Assembly: GCA_028283725.1 (NCBI GenBank)
Contig: JAPWKC010000003.1
Coordinates: forward strand, 992,001 to 1,056,000
Reading direction: 5' to 3'
Length of the DNA: 64,000 nt
Source: Neorhizobium sp.
Lineage (GTDB): Bacteria > Pseudomonadota > Alphaproteobacteria > Rhizobiales > Rhizobiaceae
The translations under genes and the position numbers were made by a program. The notes under the pieces were generated by a model. It saw only the letters and a list, made by a program, of their open reading frames with translations. It was not told the origin of the DNA and made no database searches. Positions 26,065-34,706 of this stretch are shown here, piece by piece. Positions within the stretch are counted from its first letter, which is position 1; each line of letters begins with the position of its first letter.

Positions 26065-26637
26065 ATGAACGCACATCAGCAGCCCACCGGTTCGGCCTAT
26101 TTCATCCAGCCGCAGACGGAGAAGGCCGAGAGCCATACGCTATCGGTTCTCGTCAGCAACGAGCCGGGCGTGCTTGCACGCGTCATCGGCCTGTTTTCCG
26201 GCCGCGGCTACAATATCGAAAGCCTGACCGTGTCGGAGACGGAGCATGAGGCGCATCTGTCGCGCATTACCATCGTCACCAATGGCACGCCGCTGGTTCT
26301 GGAGCAGATCAAGGCGCAGCTGGAGCGGATCGTGCCGGTCCACCGGGTTCTCGATCTGACCGTCCGTGCCCGTGATCTTGGGCAGGATCGGCCGATCGAG
26401 CGCGAAGTGGCGCTGTTGAAGGTCGTCGGACATGGCGAGCATCGTGGCGAGGCGCTGCGGCTGGCGGATGCGTTTCAGGCCAAGGTCGTCGATGCCACCG
26501 TCGAGCATTTCATCTTCGAGATCACCGGCAAATCGTCGAAGATCGACCAGTTCGTCGCCGTCATCAAGCCGCTCGGCCTGATCGAGATCTGCCGTACCGG
26601 CATTGCCGCGATGAACCGCGGCGCACAGGGCATGTGA
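26065..26637 (+). CDS. ilvH: Acetolactate synthase small (regulatory) subunit
   Basis: 190 residues. An ACT domain (about 24-95, HTLSVLVSNEPGVLARVIGL, FSGRGYNIESLTVS) is followed by the ALS_ss C-terminal domain (REVALLKVV ... FIFEITGKSSKIDQFV). It binds the IlvB catalytic subunit, raises its activity and confers valine feedback inhibition. Also called ilvN. It follows the VapBC-like pair by 54 bp, and nothing between shows a terminator, so it can still be read from the ilvB promoter. Confidence 0.97.
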   Translation: MNAHQQPTGSAYFIQPQTEKAESHTLSVLVSNEPGVLARVIGLFSGRGYNIESLTVSETEHEAHLSRITIVTNGTPLVLEQIKAQLERIVPVHRVLDLTVRARDLGQDRPIEREVALLKVVGHGEHRGEALRLADAFQAKVVDATVEHFIFEITGKSSKIDQFVAVIKPLGLIEICRTGIAAMNRGAQGM

Positions 26638-26638
26638 T

Positions 26639-27919
26639 GTGCCCGACGTGAATGGCGTGCCCGACGTGACTGGCGTGACTGGCGTGCCCGCCACGGCCGA
26701 AACGATGCGGGACATGACCGCGACAGACGCCGGTGCCCCAGGGGCAGCGCAGACTGCTGCCGGCGATACGTCGGGTACGGCGGGTTTGCGCGAAGCGGGG
26801 CCCGCTGAGACGAGGTTTGCTGAGACGGGGTTCGCTGGGACGGGTCTTGGTGAGATGGGGCTTGGTGAGGGGAGCGCTTCGAAATTCTGGCTTCCCCCGA
26901 TGGGAACGCGGGTCGGCGCGACGTTTTACGTGCGCCGCTCGCAGCCCTGGCTCAAGCATTATTTCGGCGTCGACATGCTCGATCCGACATGGGCTGCGGG
27001 GCTTGGCGGCATGGTCTCCTGGGGCGGGCGGGCGCCGGCGAAATTCGCCCGTGCGGTGTCTCGCATTCGCCGGGTGCCGCATTTTTATCTGGAAGACGGT
27101 TTTTTGCGGTCGGTCGGGCTCGGCAAGGAAAACGCGCTGCCGATCTCGATCCAGATCGACGATCTCGGCATGCCCGTCAGGGCCGACAGGCCCTCGCGGC
27201 TGGAACGGCTGATTGCCGATGCAGCCGGCAGTCAGGTCATCGCGTCACTGGGTGGTGATATCCGCGAGGCGCTGGTGCGCCACCGTCTGTCGAAATACAA
27301 CAGTCTGCCGCATCGGGCGCCGAAAATCGACAGGACGGTCAGGCGGCGGATCCTGCTTGTCGATCAGGTCTATGGCGATGTGTCCGTGCCGATGGCCGGC
27401 GGATCGCCGGAAAGTTTCAGGCACATGTTGGCGGATGCCGTTCAGAGCGGCGCGCAATGCGTCGTCCGAACCCATCCGGACGTGATGGCGGGCTTCCGCA
27501 AGGGGTATATGACGGAAGAGGCGGCGAAGCTTCCGGGCGTCATTCTTTCCAGTGAGCCGGTTTCCGCTGCGTCGCTGATCGAGGTGGTGGACGAGGTCTG
27601 GACCATGTCCAGCCAGTTCGGCCTCGATGCGCTTTTGCGAGGGGTTCCGGTGCGCTGCTATGCGGCGCCCTTCTATGCGGGATGGGGGCTGACCGAGGAT
27701 CGGTTCGAGACTGCCGCGCCTGGCGGGGGGCGGCCCGGCGACGCCCGATCCGGTGTCTCGATACGACGGCAGGCAAGGCCCGGCATCGATCATCTCGCCG
27801 CTGCCGCTTTCAGCCTCTATCCGGTCTATCGCGATCAGACGACATGGGGCGAGATCGACGTGTTTGCCGCGGTGGAACGTCTCATCGCCGAGCGGCGGAC
27901 GCTTGGGCTCGACGGCTGA
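26639..27919 (+). CDS. Capsule polysaccharide synthesis protein (KpsC/Capsule_synth domain), orphan
   Basis: Up to 426 residues from GTG 26639, 1 nt after the ilvH stop. The domain starts near residue 80 and has the Capsule_synth layout: SWGGRAPAKFARAVSRIRRV, HFYLEDGFLRSVGLG, DDLGMPV...PSRLE, ILLVDQVYGDVSVPMAGGS, VVRTHPDV and a final WTMSSQFGLDALLRGVPVRC region. KpsC/KpsS proteins are retaining Kdo transferases that build the lipid linker of capsular polysaccharides. No other capsule genes are nearby. Residues 1-80 are low complexity, encoded by 18/9-bp and 15-bp repeats, so the true start may be ATG 26705 or later. Confidence 0.82.
   Translation: MPDVNGVPDVTGVTGVPATAETMRDMTATDAGAPGAAQTAAGDTSGTAGLREAGPAETRFAETGFAGTGLGEMGLGEGSASKFWLPPMGTRVGATFYVRRSQPWLKHYFGVDMLDPTWAAGLGGMVSWGGRAPAKFARAVSRIRRVPHFYLEDGFLRSVGLGKENALPISIQIDDLGMPVRADRPSRLERLIADAAGSQVIASLGGDIREALVRHRLSKYNSLPHRAPKIDRTVRRRILLVDQVYGDVSVPMAGGSPESFRHMLADAVQSGAQCVVRTHPDVMAGFRKGYMTEEAAKLPGVILSSEPVSAASLIEVVDEVWTMSSQFGLDALLRGVPVRCYAAPFYAGWGLTEDRFETAAPGGGRPGDARSGVSIRRQARPGIDHLAAAAFSLYPVYRDQTTWGEIDVFAAVERLIAERRTLGLDG
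26640..26878 (+). repeat. Two degenerate tandem arrays after ilvH
   Basis: First, 26640-26692 repeats TGCCCGACGTGA/CTGGCG in 18- and 9-bp steps. Second, six 15-bp units run from 26789 to 26878 (CGCGAAGCGGGGCCC, GCTGAGACGAGGTTT, GCTGAGACGGGGTTC, GCTGGGACGGGTCTT, GGTGAGATGGGGCTT, GGTGAGGGGAGCGCT). In the downstream frame the second array reads as 5-residue repeats (AETRF-AETGF-AGTGL-GEMGL). Confidence 0.85.
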
Positions 27920-27952
27920 CGGATTTTACCGGCGCTGGCTTTACGGCCTGCG

Positions 27953-28819
27953 TCACAGCATATCGAGCGGCTGCTTTTTCGACGGCGGCGGAAAGGCGCG
28001 GTCGAGCGCATCGAGATCCTCGTCGGACAGCTCGATTTCGGCCGATCCGGCATTTTCCTCGACACGGGCGAGATCCGACGATTTCGGAATGGCGATGACG
28101 CCGTCGCGCTCCAGAAGAAAAGCAAGCGCCACCTGCGCCGGCGTTGCCTGCCGCGCCTTGGCGATGCGGATCAGTTCGCCATTGCGCAGGATGCGGCCCT
28201 GTTCGATCGGCGAATAGGCCATCACGGGAATGCCTCTCTCCTGGCACCAGGGAAGAAGATCGTATTCGATACCGCGGCGGGAGAGATTGTAGAGAACCTG
28301 GTTGGCGGCGCAGTTCTTGCCGTCCTGTACGGCAAACAGCTCTTCCATGTCGTCGGTATCGAAATTCGAGACGCCCCAGGCGCCGATCTTGCCGTCCTTT
28401 ATCAGGGTCTCGAAACCGGCAACGGTATCCTCAAGCGGATAGCTGCCGCGCCAGTGAAGGAGGTAGAGATCGATCCGGTCGGTCGATAGCCGGCGAAGGC
28501 TTCGCTCGCAGGCCTCGACCACGCCCTGCCGCGACGCATTGTGCGGATAGACCTTGCTGACGACGAACACGTCGTCGCGGCGGCCGGATATCGCTTCGCC
28601 GGTAATTTCCTCGGCGCCGCCATCGCCATACATCTCGGCCGTGTCGATCAGCGTCATGCCGAGATCGAGGCCGCGCTTCAGGGCCGCCACTTCGGCCTTC
28701 GCCTTGCGGGGATCCTCGCCCATGTACCAGGTGCCGAGGCCGAGCGCCGGAACGGCTGCCCCGGTGGGGAGCTGGACCGTCGGCAGCTCGATCCGGATGT
28801 CGCTGGGGAATTCGGGCAT
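27953..28819 (-). CDS. Aldo/keto reductase
   Basis: 288 residues from ATG 28819 (AGAGAGG upstream). It is a (beta/alpha)8 barrel with the AKR tetrad: D and Y in [16 protein letters not shown] in VVSKVYP and H in LYLLHWRG. The NADPH site region [15 protein letters not shown] is near the C-terminus. The sequence is close to the 2,5-diketo-gluconate reductase/AKR5-like bacterial group, which reduces aldehydes and ketones. The frame is open well upstream, but that extension is not family-like. It is divergent from the nitrile hydratase operon. Confidence 0.93.
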   Translation of the reverse strand: MPEFPSDIRIELPTVQLPTGAAVPALGLGTWYMGEDPRKAKAEVAALKRGLDLGMTLIDTAEMYGDGGAEEITGEAISGRRDDVFVVSKVYPHNASRQGVVEACERSLRRLSTDRIDLYLLHWRGSYPLEDTVAGFETLIKDGKIGAWGVSNFDTDDMEELFAVQDGKNCAANQVLYNLSRRGIEYDLLPWCQERGIPVMAYSPIEQGRILRNGELIRIAKARQATPAQVALAFLLERDGVIAIPKSSDLARVEENAGSAEIELSDEDLDALDRAFPPPSKKQPLDML

Positions 28820-28986
28820 GGCGGAACCTCTCTGTTTTACCCGGCGTAACATAAGAGGCTCATCGCGCCTGCCAAGGGCGAAGTTGATGGTCAGCGCGTC
28901 ACACCATGCTTGCCGAGGCGATCCGCTCGGCCTAAATGTGACAGCCTGTTCAGCTGCTTTGCCGGCGGATCGGCAGGAGGTTTCCA

Positions 28987-29673
28987 ATGCACGACGACCA
29001 CGACCATTCCCACGATCACGATCACGATCATCCGCACGATCCTGGCCATCACCATGATGATGATCACCATCACGACAACCACTATTCCGACATGCAGGCC
29101 CGCGTGCGGGCGCTGGAAACGGTGCTGACGGAAAAGGGGTTGATCGATCCGAAGGCGATCGATCAGATCGTCGAGACCTACCAGACGCGCGTGGGGCCAC
29201 GCAACGGCGCCCGCGTGGTGGCGAAGGCCTGGAGCGATCCGGAATTTCGCGACTGGCTGAAGCGCGATGCGACGGCGGCAATCTCAAGCCTCGGCTATAG
29301 CGGCCGGCAGGGCGAGCATATGCGCGCGGTGTTCAATACCGAAGATACGCACAATCTCGTCGTCTGCACGCTGTGCTCCTGCTATCCCTGGGCGGTGCTC
29401 GGCCTGCCGCCGACATGGTACAAGGCACCCGCCTATCGCTCGCGGGCGGTCATCGATCCGCGCGGTGTGCTTGCCGAATTCGGCCTGACGCTTGCCGAAA
29501 CGACGAAGATCCGTGTGTGGGATTCGACCGCCGAGTTGCGCTACCTCGTCATTCCCGAGCGGCCCGAGGGCACGCAGGAGATGAGCGAGGACGAACTGTC
29601 TGCATTGGTCAGCCGCGATGCGATGATCGGCACGGCGATCGCCGGTCATGCCTCGACCGGCGACGGATATTGA
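28987..29673 (+). CDS. nthA: Nitrile hydratase alpha subunit, cobalt type
   Basis: 228 residues. The metal claw is C127-T-L-C130-S-C132 in [11 protein letters not shown]. Thr at the second place marks the cobalt rather than the iron (Ser) type, and two of the cysteines become oxidised in mature enzyme. The family motifs [20 protein letters not shown] and [17 protein letters not shown] are present. It hydrates nitriles to amides. The first 33 residues are about half His with Asp, absent from typical family members, and probably bind metal. It is followed by the beta-subunit and accessory genes at 14 bp and -14 bp. Confidence 0.95.
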   Translation: MHDDHDHSHDHDHDHPHDPGHHHDDDHHHDNHYSDMQARVRALETVLTEKGLIDPKAIDQIVETYQTRVGPRNGARVVAKAWSDPEFRDWLKRDATAAISSLGYSGRQGEHMRAVFNTEDTHNLVVCTLCSCYPWAVLGLPPTWYKAPAYRSRAVIDPRGVLAEFGLTLAETTKIRVWDSTAELRYLVIPERPEGTQEMSEDELSALVSRDAMIGTAIAGHASTGDGY

Positions 29674-29686
29674 CGGGAGAGCCCAG

Positions 29687-30346
29687 ATGAACGGACCCCA
29701 CGATCTCGGCGGACAGATGGGTTTCGGCCCTGTCGCGCCGGAAATGAACGAGCCGTATTTCCACGGCGAATGGGAGAAGCGGGCGCTCGGCATCACGCTT
29801 GCCTGCGGTGCCTTCGGCGCCTGGAATATCGACGAGAGCCGCCATGCGCGGGAGAATATCTCGCCGGCAACCTATCTGTCGGTCAGCTATTACGAGATCT
29901 GGATGAGGGCGCTTGAAGTGCTGCTCGAACGCCATGGTTTCGTCGATGGCGGGGAGATCGATGCGGCGAAGGCGATGATGGCGCCGGCCACGCCGAAACG
30001 GGTGCTTTCACCCGAGATGGTGGCGCCGATGCTTTCCAAGGGCGGGCCGTGCGACCGGCCGGTCGAGACGGCGCCGGTCTTTGCCGTCGGCGAGACGGTG
30101 CGCACCCGCAATTTCAACCCGCAAACCCATACGCGTCTGCCGCGCTATGCCCGCGCCAAGACGGGCGTCGTCGAGGCCGTGCAGGGGGGCTTCGTGTTTG
30201 CCGACGACAATGCGCATGGCAAGGGCGAGAACCCGGAATGGGTGTATACGGTCGTCTTCGATGGTGCGGAAATCTGGGGCGAGGGGGCGGATCCGACGCT
30301 CACCGTCTCCATCGATGCGTGGGAGAGCTATCTTGAGCGCGTGTGA
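29687..30346 (+). CDS. nthB: Nitrile hydratase beta subunit
   Basis: 219 residues from ATG 29687 (GGGAGAG upstream). Family landmarks are NGPHDLGGQMGFGPV at the start, EPYFHGEWEKRALGITLACG, SPATYLSVSYYEIWMRALEV, and the C-terminal SH3-like barrel with VRTRNFNPQTHTRLPRYARA and DPTLTVSIDAWESYLE. It pairs with the alpha subunit around the active site. Its 3' end overlaps the accessory gene by 14 nt. Confidence 0.94.
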   Translation: MNGPHDLGGQMGFGPVAPEMNEPYFHGEWEKRALGITLACGAFGAWNIDESRHARENISPATYLSVSYYEIWMRALEVLLERHGFVDGGEIDAAKAMMAPATPKRVLSPEMVAPMLSKGGPCDRPVETAPVFAVGETVRTRNFNPQTHTRLPRYARAKTGVVEAVQGGFVFADDNAHGKGENPEWVYTVVFDGAEIWGEGADPTLTVSIDAWESYLERV

Positions 30347-30719
30347 CATTCCTTCGCCTTTCGACCCGTCGCTGATGGCGCAATCGCCGGGGCTGCCGAA
30401 GTCACCGGAGGGTGAGCCGGCGTTTCCCGAGCCATGGGCGGCGGAAGCGTTTGCGATGACCGTGCATCTGCACGAGAAGGGGCTTTTCACCTGGGGCGAA
30501 TGGGCGCTTGCGCTCTCTTTCGAGCTGCGCCGGCCGGGTAAGGCCGATGATGGCAGCGATTATTTCGACAGCTGGGTCCAAGCGCTCTCGACGCTGATCG
30601 GCGAGAAGGGCATTGCCGACGAGCCTGTTATCGCCGCGCTGCAAAAGAGCTGGCAGCGGGCGGCGGAAGCCACCCCGCATGGCAAGCCGATCGAGCTTGC
30701 CAACGATCCGCTGCGATAG
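30333..30719 (+). CDS. Nitrile hydratase accessory protein (metallochaperone-like)
   Basis: About 128 residues, resembling the N-terminal half of the beta subunit (PAFPEPWAAEAFAMTVHLHE, then FTWGEWALALSFEL and YFDSWVQALSTLI). In cobalt nitrile hydratases this small protein delivers cobalt to the alpha subunit by subunit swapping. I chose TTG 30333, which has GGGAGAG about 5 nt upstream and overlaps nthB; ATG 30375 is the alternative. The gap after it, to 30938, holds a 13-bp repeat and no gene. Confidence 0.88.
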   Translation: MSACDIPSPFDPSLMAQSPGLPKSPEGEPAFPEPWAAEAFAMTVHLHEKGLFTWGEWALALSFELRRPGKADDGSDYFDSWVQALSTLIGEKGIADEPVIAALQKSWQRAAEATPHGKPIELANDPLR

Positions 30720-30762
30720 GCGGTTGCGCCGGACCGCAAGGCTTCTGGCGCAATCATCCGAC

Positions 30763-30840
30763 ACAAGCATGGGGTACAAGCACGCGATACAGGCACCGGG
30801 TGCAAGCAGCGGGGGCAGGCACCCGGTACAAGCGATGACC
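30763..30840. repeat. 13-bp degenerate tandem repeat
   Basis: Six contiguous 13-bp units (ACAAGCATGGGGT, ACAAGCACGCGAT, ACAGGCACCGGGT, GCAAGCAGCGGGG, GCAGGCACCCGGT, ACAAGCGATGACC). They lie between the convergent nitrile hydratase accessory gene and the membrane-protein gene. Confidence 0.85.
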
Positions 30841-30938
30841 ACCAACCTTCACCAAAAGCTTTGGCCGCAAGCGATGATCACAATGCCTGCCATCAGCTCT
30901 GCCCGCACGCTCCGGCAAGCGTGGTCGCAGCCAAGGCG

Positions 30939-31829
30939 TCAGGCTGTTTCGCCGGACGGAACCGGGTGGGCGTGAGCCACGGTGACGGCGCGCGCGACGA
31001 GCACCAGATAGAGCCAGAGAAAGCCGAGCGGCACGTCGAGATAATTGCCGTTCCAGAGGCTGGACACGGTCATTTCCAGCACGATCAAGGCAAATGCCAC
31101 CCAGATGAGTTCGCTGGCGACGGTCGAGAGCATCGAGAGTGTCGGCCGGAACAGACGTGGCCCTGGACGCAGACTATATCTGGACCGGTCCGTAGCCCAG
31201 AGGCTGACCGGCAGCGTCGTGTTGCGGGTGAACCACCAGCCGGCAATCAGCATGACGAGCAGGATCGTCACGACAAGGAAAGCGCCGACCACCATCACCG
31301 CCGGGCTGTCAGCCCAAGAGGGATCGATCGCGCGCTCTCGCCATTCGGCTTCGCGCATCGCCATCGCGACGACGCTCAAAGCCAACGTCAGCGGGCCGAT
31401 CGCCAGAAGCAGGAAACGGCTCTTCGGGGTCTTGAGATCGATCATCCGTTCGGCTTTGGCCGGCCGCAGGATGATGAGCATTGCAAAGAGCGACAGACCG
31501 AGCGCGATCAGCGCAAGGCCCCGGTCGTGCAGCGGCCATTTGTCGGTCAGCAGCGCGTTGCGGTCGGCAAACCATTGACGCTCGAAGTCCTGTCCGGCGG
31601 CACGGGCGGTGTCGGTGCGGATCGTGCCGGACGCGCCTCCCGTCCATGGCGGCATCTGTGACAGGAGGTCTGCAAGTGCTTTCTGGTCTGTGACGGGCGG
31701 CATCTGCGCGGCACGGTGAACGAGGACGCCACCGAAAAGGCAAAGGCAGAGGGCAAGGGCAATCACGGCGGGCGCCATGAGGGGAAAAGAGATCCGTTTC
31801 ACGGGCAAAATCCTGAAGCGATGTAACAA
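30939..31829 (-). CDS. Hypothetical inner-membrane protein
   Basis: Up to 296 residues. About six hydrophobic helices can be seen: about 17-36 (APAVIALALCLCLFGGVLVH), 104-121, 138-157, 176-198, 237-256 and 268-284. A periplasm-sized loop (about 37-100) with PPWTGGASGTIRTDTARAAG separates the first two. I recognise no family. A later ATG (residue 18) gives a start closer to the first helix. It is divergent from the helicase gene. Confidence 0.75.
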   Translation of the reverse strand: MLHRFRILPVKRISFPLMAPAVIALALCLCLFGGVLVHRAAQMPPVTDQKALADLLSQMPPWTGGASGTIRTDTARAAGQDFERQWFADRNALLTDKWPLHDRGLALIALGLSLFAMLIILRPAKAERMIDLKTPKSRFLLLAIGPLTLALSVVAMAMREAEWRERAIDPSWADSPAVMVVGAFLVVTILLVMLIAGWWFTRNTTLPVSLWATDRSRYSLRPGPRLFRPTLSMLSTVASELIWVAFALIVLEMTVSSLWNGNYLDVPLGFLWLYLVLVARAVTVAHAHPVPSGETA

Positions 31830-32011
31830 TGCGGCAACTTGAAATCGCTGTTATTTGTGGTCGCTTTTTCGGTGTTGCGCAAGAAAACTTGTCTTGTTTG
31901 CTCATGATTTCCATCATGGGCAACCGGGCTTTTCCCCGGCGTTTTCGCCGCGCATTCCTCTTTCGTTCTTTTTCTGTTGCGAAACAGGCTCGAATCCTGC
32001 CAAGTCCGTCC

Positions 32012-33136
32012 ATGCAATTCGCACCGCAACAGGACGAGGCCCTGAAGGCCGTTTCGCGCTGGCTGAAAGATGGCGGCAGCCAGGTTTTCCGGCTGTTCGG
32101 CTATGCGGGCACGGGCAAGACGACGCTTGCCAAGCATTTTGCCGAGCATGTCGATGGCGAGGTGCTGTTTGCGGCCTTTACCGGCAAGGCCGCGCAGGTT
32201 CTGCGATCGCGCGGTGCCCGCAATGCCAAGACGATCCATTCGCTGATCTATCGCCCGCGCGGCGAGGAACAGGTGGAGGACGAGGAAACCGGCAAGACCT
32301 CGATCTCGCCGATGTTTTCCATCAACCGGCAGAGCCCGCTGGCAAAGGCGGCGCTGATCGTCATCGACGAATGCTCGATGGTGGACGAACAGCTTGGCCG
32401 CGACCTGATGAGTTTCGGCACGCCCATTCTCGTTCTCGGTGATCCCGGCCAGTTGCCGCCGGTTTCCGGCGGCGGGTATTTCACCGAGCAGGAACCCGAT
32501 TACCTGCTCACCGAAATCCACCGCCAGGCGCAGGACAATCCCATCATCCAGCTTGCGATGAATGTCCGCGAGGGCAAGGAGATCGCCTATGGCGATTACG
32601 GCAAGGCGCAGGTCATTTCCCGCAACGAGGTCAATCAGGAACTGGTGCTGGAAGCCGATCAGGTTCTCGTCGGCACCAACCGCACCCGCAAGCGCTACAA
32701 TCAGCGGCTTCGCGAACTGAAGGGTTTTTCCGCCGATTACCCGCAATCGGGCGACAAGCTGGTCTGCCTCAGGAACGATCAGGTCAAGGGCCTGCTCAAC
32801 GGTTCGCTCTGGCAGGTGATGAGCTCATCCCGCGAGACGGTGAAGCCGGGTATCAACCTGATGATCCGGCCGGAAGACGACGACATGGATCGGGGCGCTG
32901 CCAAGATCAAGCTTTTGAAGGCGGCGTTCGAAAGCGAGGAGGAAATCCCGTGGACGACCCGCAAGCGCTATGACGAGTTCGACTATGGCTATGCGCTGAC
33001 CGTGCACAAGGCTCAAGGCTCGCAATGGCAGAATGTCGTGCTGTTCGATGAAAGCTTTGCATTTCGCGATACCCGCGAGCGGTGGCTTTATACGGCAATC
33101 ACCCGCGCTGCCGAAAAGCTGACGATTGTTCGGTAA
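32012..33136 (+). CDS. RecD-like/UvrD-type superfamily 1 DNA helicase
   Basis: 374 residues from ATG 32012. Walker A is FGYAGTGKTTLAKHF, motif Ia FAAFTGKAAQVLRSRG with AKTIHSLIY, Walker B VIDECSMVDEQLG, motif III LVLGDPGQLPPV, and motif V/VI YALTVHKAQGSQWQNVVLFD ... WLYTAITRAAEKL. Such short RecD2-like helicases move 5'-3' on single strands. No RecB/C partner is nearby, so it likely acts alone in repair. The frame is open upstream to 31829, but that part is not conserved in character. Confidence 0.92.
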   Translation: MQFAPQQDEALKAVSRWLKDGGSQVFRLFGYAGTGKTTLAKHFAEHVDGEVLFAAFTGKAAQVLRSRGARNAKTIHSLIYRPRGEEQVEDEETGKTSISPMFSINRQSPLAKAALIVIDECSMVDEQLGRDLMSFGTPILVLGDPGQLPPVSGGGYFTEQEPDYLLTEIHRQAQDNPIIQLAMNVREGKEIAYGDYGKAQVISRNEVNQELVLEADQVLVGTNRTRKRYNQRLRELKGFSADYPQSGDKLVCLRNDQVKGLLNGSLWQVMSSSRETVKPGINLMIRPEDDDMDRGAAKIKLLKAAFESEEEIPWTTRKRYDEFDYGYALTVHKAQGSQWQNVVLFDESFAFRDTRERWLYTAITRAAEKLTIVR

Positions 33137-33355
33137 CAGGCTGGCCTCCGGTAATAGATAGGCGTTTGCCAACAGGCCGGCGTCCGTTGGCTCTTTTGTC
33201 CGCTTGCTCCTGAGCGACCTTGTCTGGCCTTGCCGGATCTTGTGACCGTGTCTTTGCGATTGCGTCGGTCGGCTCCTGCGACATCGTGCAACCCTGCGCG
33301 CGCCTTCCGGGCCTCATGGCCGTGTTTTGGGCAGATTGCGTCCGTCGGCCTTGTT

Positions 33356-33407
33356 CGTCCGGCTTTTCCGTCCGGCTTTTCCGTCCGGTTTGTCTGTCCG
33401 GTTTGTC
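33356..33407. repeat. 13-bp tandem repeat in the helicase-merR gap
   Basis: Four units CGTCCGGCTTTTC, CGTCCGGCTTTTC, CGTCCGGTTTGTC, TGTCCGGTTTGTC lie end to end. The remaining gap from 33137 to 33503 is low complexity and rich in CGTCCGG/CCGG-like words, and shows no credible gene. Confidence 0.88.
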
Positions 33408-33503
33408 GGATCGCAGCGGCCCGTGTGGAAGGCGCGCCGGATCTGTCGTCGGGTCTTGTTTCGTTGCCGGGCGGTGGTCGTCCGGGGTCTTGCAGCCGTT
33501 CGC

Positions 33504-34403
33504 TCAGTTTTGCAGGATGCCGAGGAGGATGGCCTTGGCAACCGCCTGAAAGCGGTTGGTCGCTTTCAGCTTTTCCAGAATGCCCGCCTCGAACCCCTCG
33601 AATTGCGCCTCGTCCATGTCGAGCGCGCGCGCGGTGCGCGAGACGGAATGGCCCTCGGCGATGAGGATCAGGCATTGCCGCTCCCTCTCGTCGAGAAGCG
33701 GCGGGGCGCGCTGCGAGCCGGCCGTCGATGCCGACCCCGCCATGGATCCCGCTGGAGATCCCGCTGATCCCGCTGGCGGTTCTGTCCGGGATGCCGCGGG
33801 AGGCACTCCGGACATATGTGCCGAAGGGGGCGCCCGCGCCGACGGCGGGGCCCCTTCCGCAGCGTCCACGACCGGCTCCTTGCGCATCAGGCTCTGAAGC
33901 CTGTGCATCTGCCGGGTGAGTTCGGACATGTCGGCGGTCATTTCCCGCCGTCGCCTTTCGAGGGCTGCCTGGAAGAGCGCGTCCGCATCGGCCTCGGACG
34001 CGGTCTTCTCAAGGTCCGCCAGCAGTTCCTCTATCGTGGCGATCGTCATGCCCGTCTCCCGGCAGGCGCTGATCAACGCCATCAGCCGGATATGGTCGGG
34101 ACGGTAGATGCGCATGGTTCCGGCGCGATCCGCGACGATCAGACCCTTTTCCTCGTAGAAATGCAGGGTGCGATGCGTCACGCCAAACAGATCCGCCATG
34201 TCTGCAATGGTGATCGGATCGTCTGGAAGCCGGAATGACAGCGTCAGTCTGGGAAGGATGAGGCAGGCTCGCCTGCTTTTAGGGTTGCCCGTCGAGGGCA
34301 ATCCCGTCTTTCCAGCGCGCACCGATCGTGCCGGGGAAGAGGTTTCCCCGATGTCTGTCGGTTCGGGATTTTCGCCGTCGTGAGGCATGCGATGCGTTTT
34401 CAA
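33504..34403 (-). CDS. MerR-family regulator with a second, LuxR-like C-terminal HTH
   Basis: Up to 299 residues. A MerR winged HTH spans about 60-130 (ITIADMADLFGVTHRTLHFY, EEKGLIVADRAGTMRIYRPD), followed by a coiled-coil dimerisation helix (about 130-180). Next is a Pro/Ala/Ser/Gly linker with AGS-type repeats (about 185-235), then LLDERERQCLILIAEGHSVS, RTARALDMDEAQFEGFEAGI and LEKLKATNRFQAVAKAILLG, which follow the GerE/LuxR HTH pattern. The effector is unknown. The first about 60 residues are unlike the family, so the real start may be later. Two DNA-binding modules on one chain is unusual. Confidence 0.82.
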   Translation of the reverse strand: MKTHRMPHDGENPEPTDIGETSSPARSVRAGKTGLPSTGNPKSRRACLILPRLTLSFRLPDDPITIADMADLFGVTHRTLHFYEEKGLIVADRAGTMRIYRPDHIRLMALISACRETGMTIATIEELLADLEKTASEADADALFQAALERRRREMTADMSELTRQMHRLQSLMRKEPVVDAAEGAPPSARAPPSAHMSGVPPAASRTEPPAGSAGSPAGSMAGSASTAGSQRAPPLLDERERQCLILIAEGHSVSRTARALDMDEAQFEGFEAGILEKLKATNRFQAVAKAILLGILQN

Positions 34404-34706
34404 TGTTCAACCGTCGGTGGTATTTACATACCCCGCCTCGAAGGTTATTCATCGGTAATGAGAACGCGGACCCGATATGCTTCCCGTGGAAGAATGCGCC
34501 TCTAATCCCTGATTTTTGCCGCATCGGGAATGTTGATGCCCATTCTATCCAAGGAAGATTACGTAAATTTAACGAAAATGGTAGCCCCCCGCGCCTCGTA
34601 AATTCTAGCGGGTGAAAACTCTTTATAGGTGTATTGAGCGGAAGCCTGTGGCATTTGCTGCGGCGATGGCATAAAAGCGGGCAATATCATCGATTTGGGT
34701 GCCGCG
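34404..34706. other. Divergent merR/pdxJ control region
   Basis: About 300 bp, noticeably AT-richer than its neighbours between about 34400 and 34640, with no gene. It should contain the pdxJ and merR promoters. I could not assign boxes with confidence. Confidence 0.5.
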
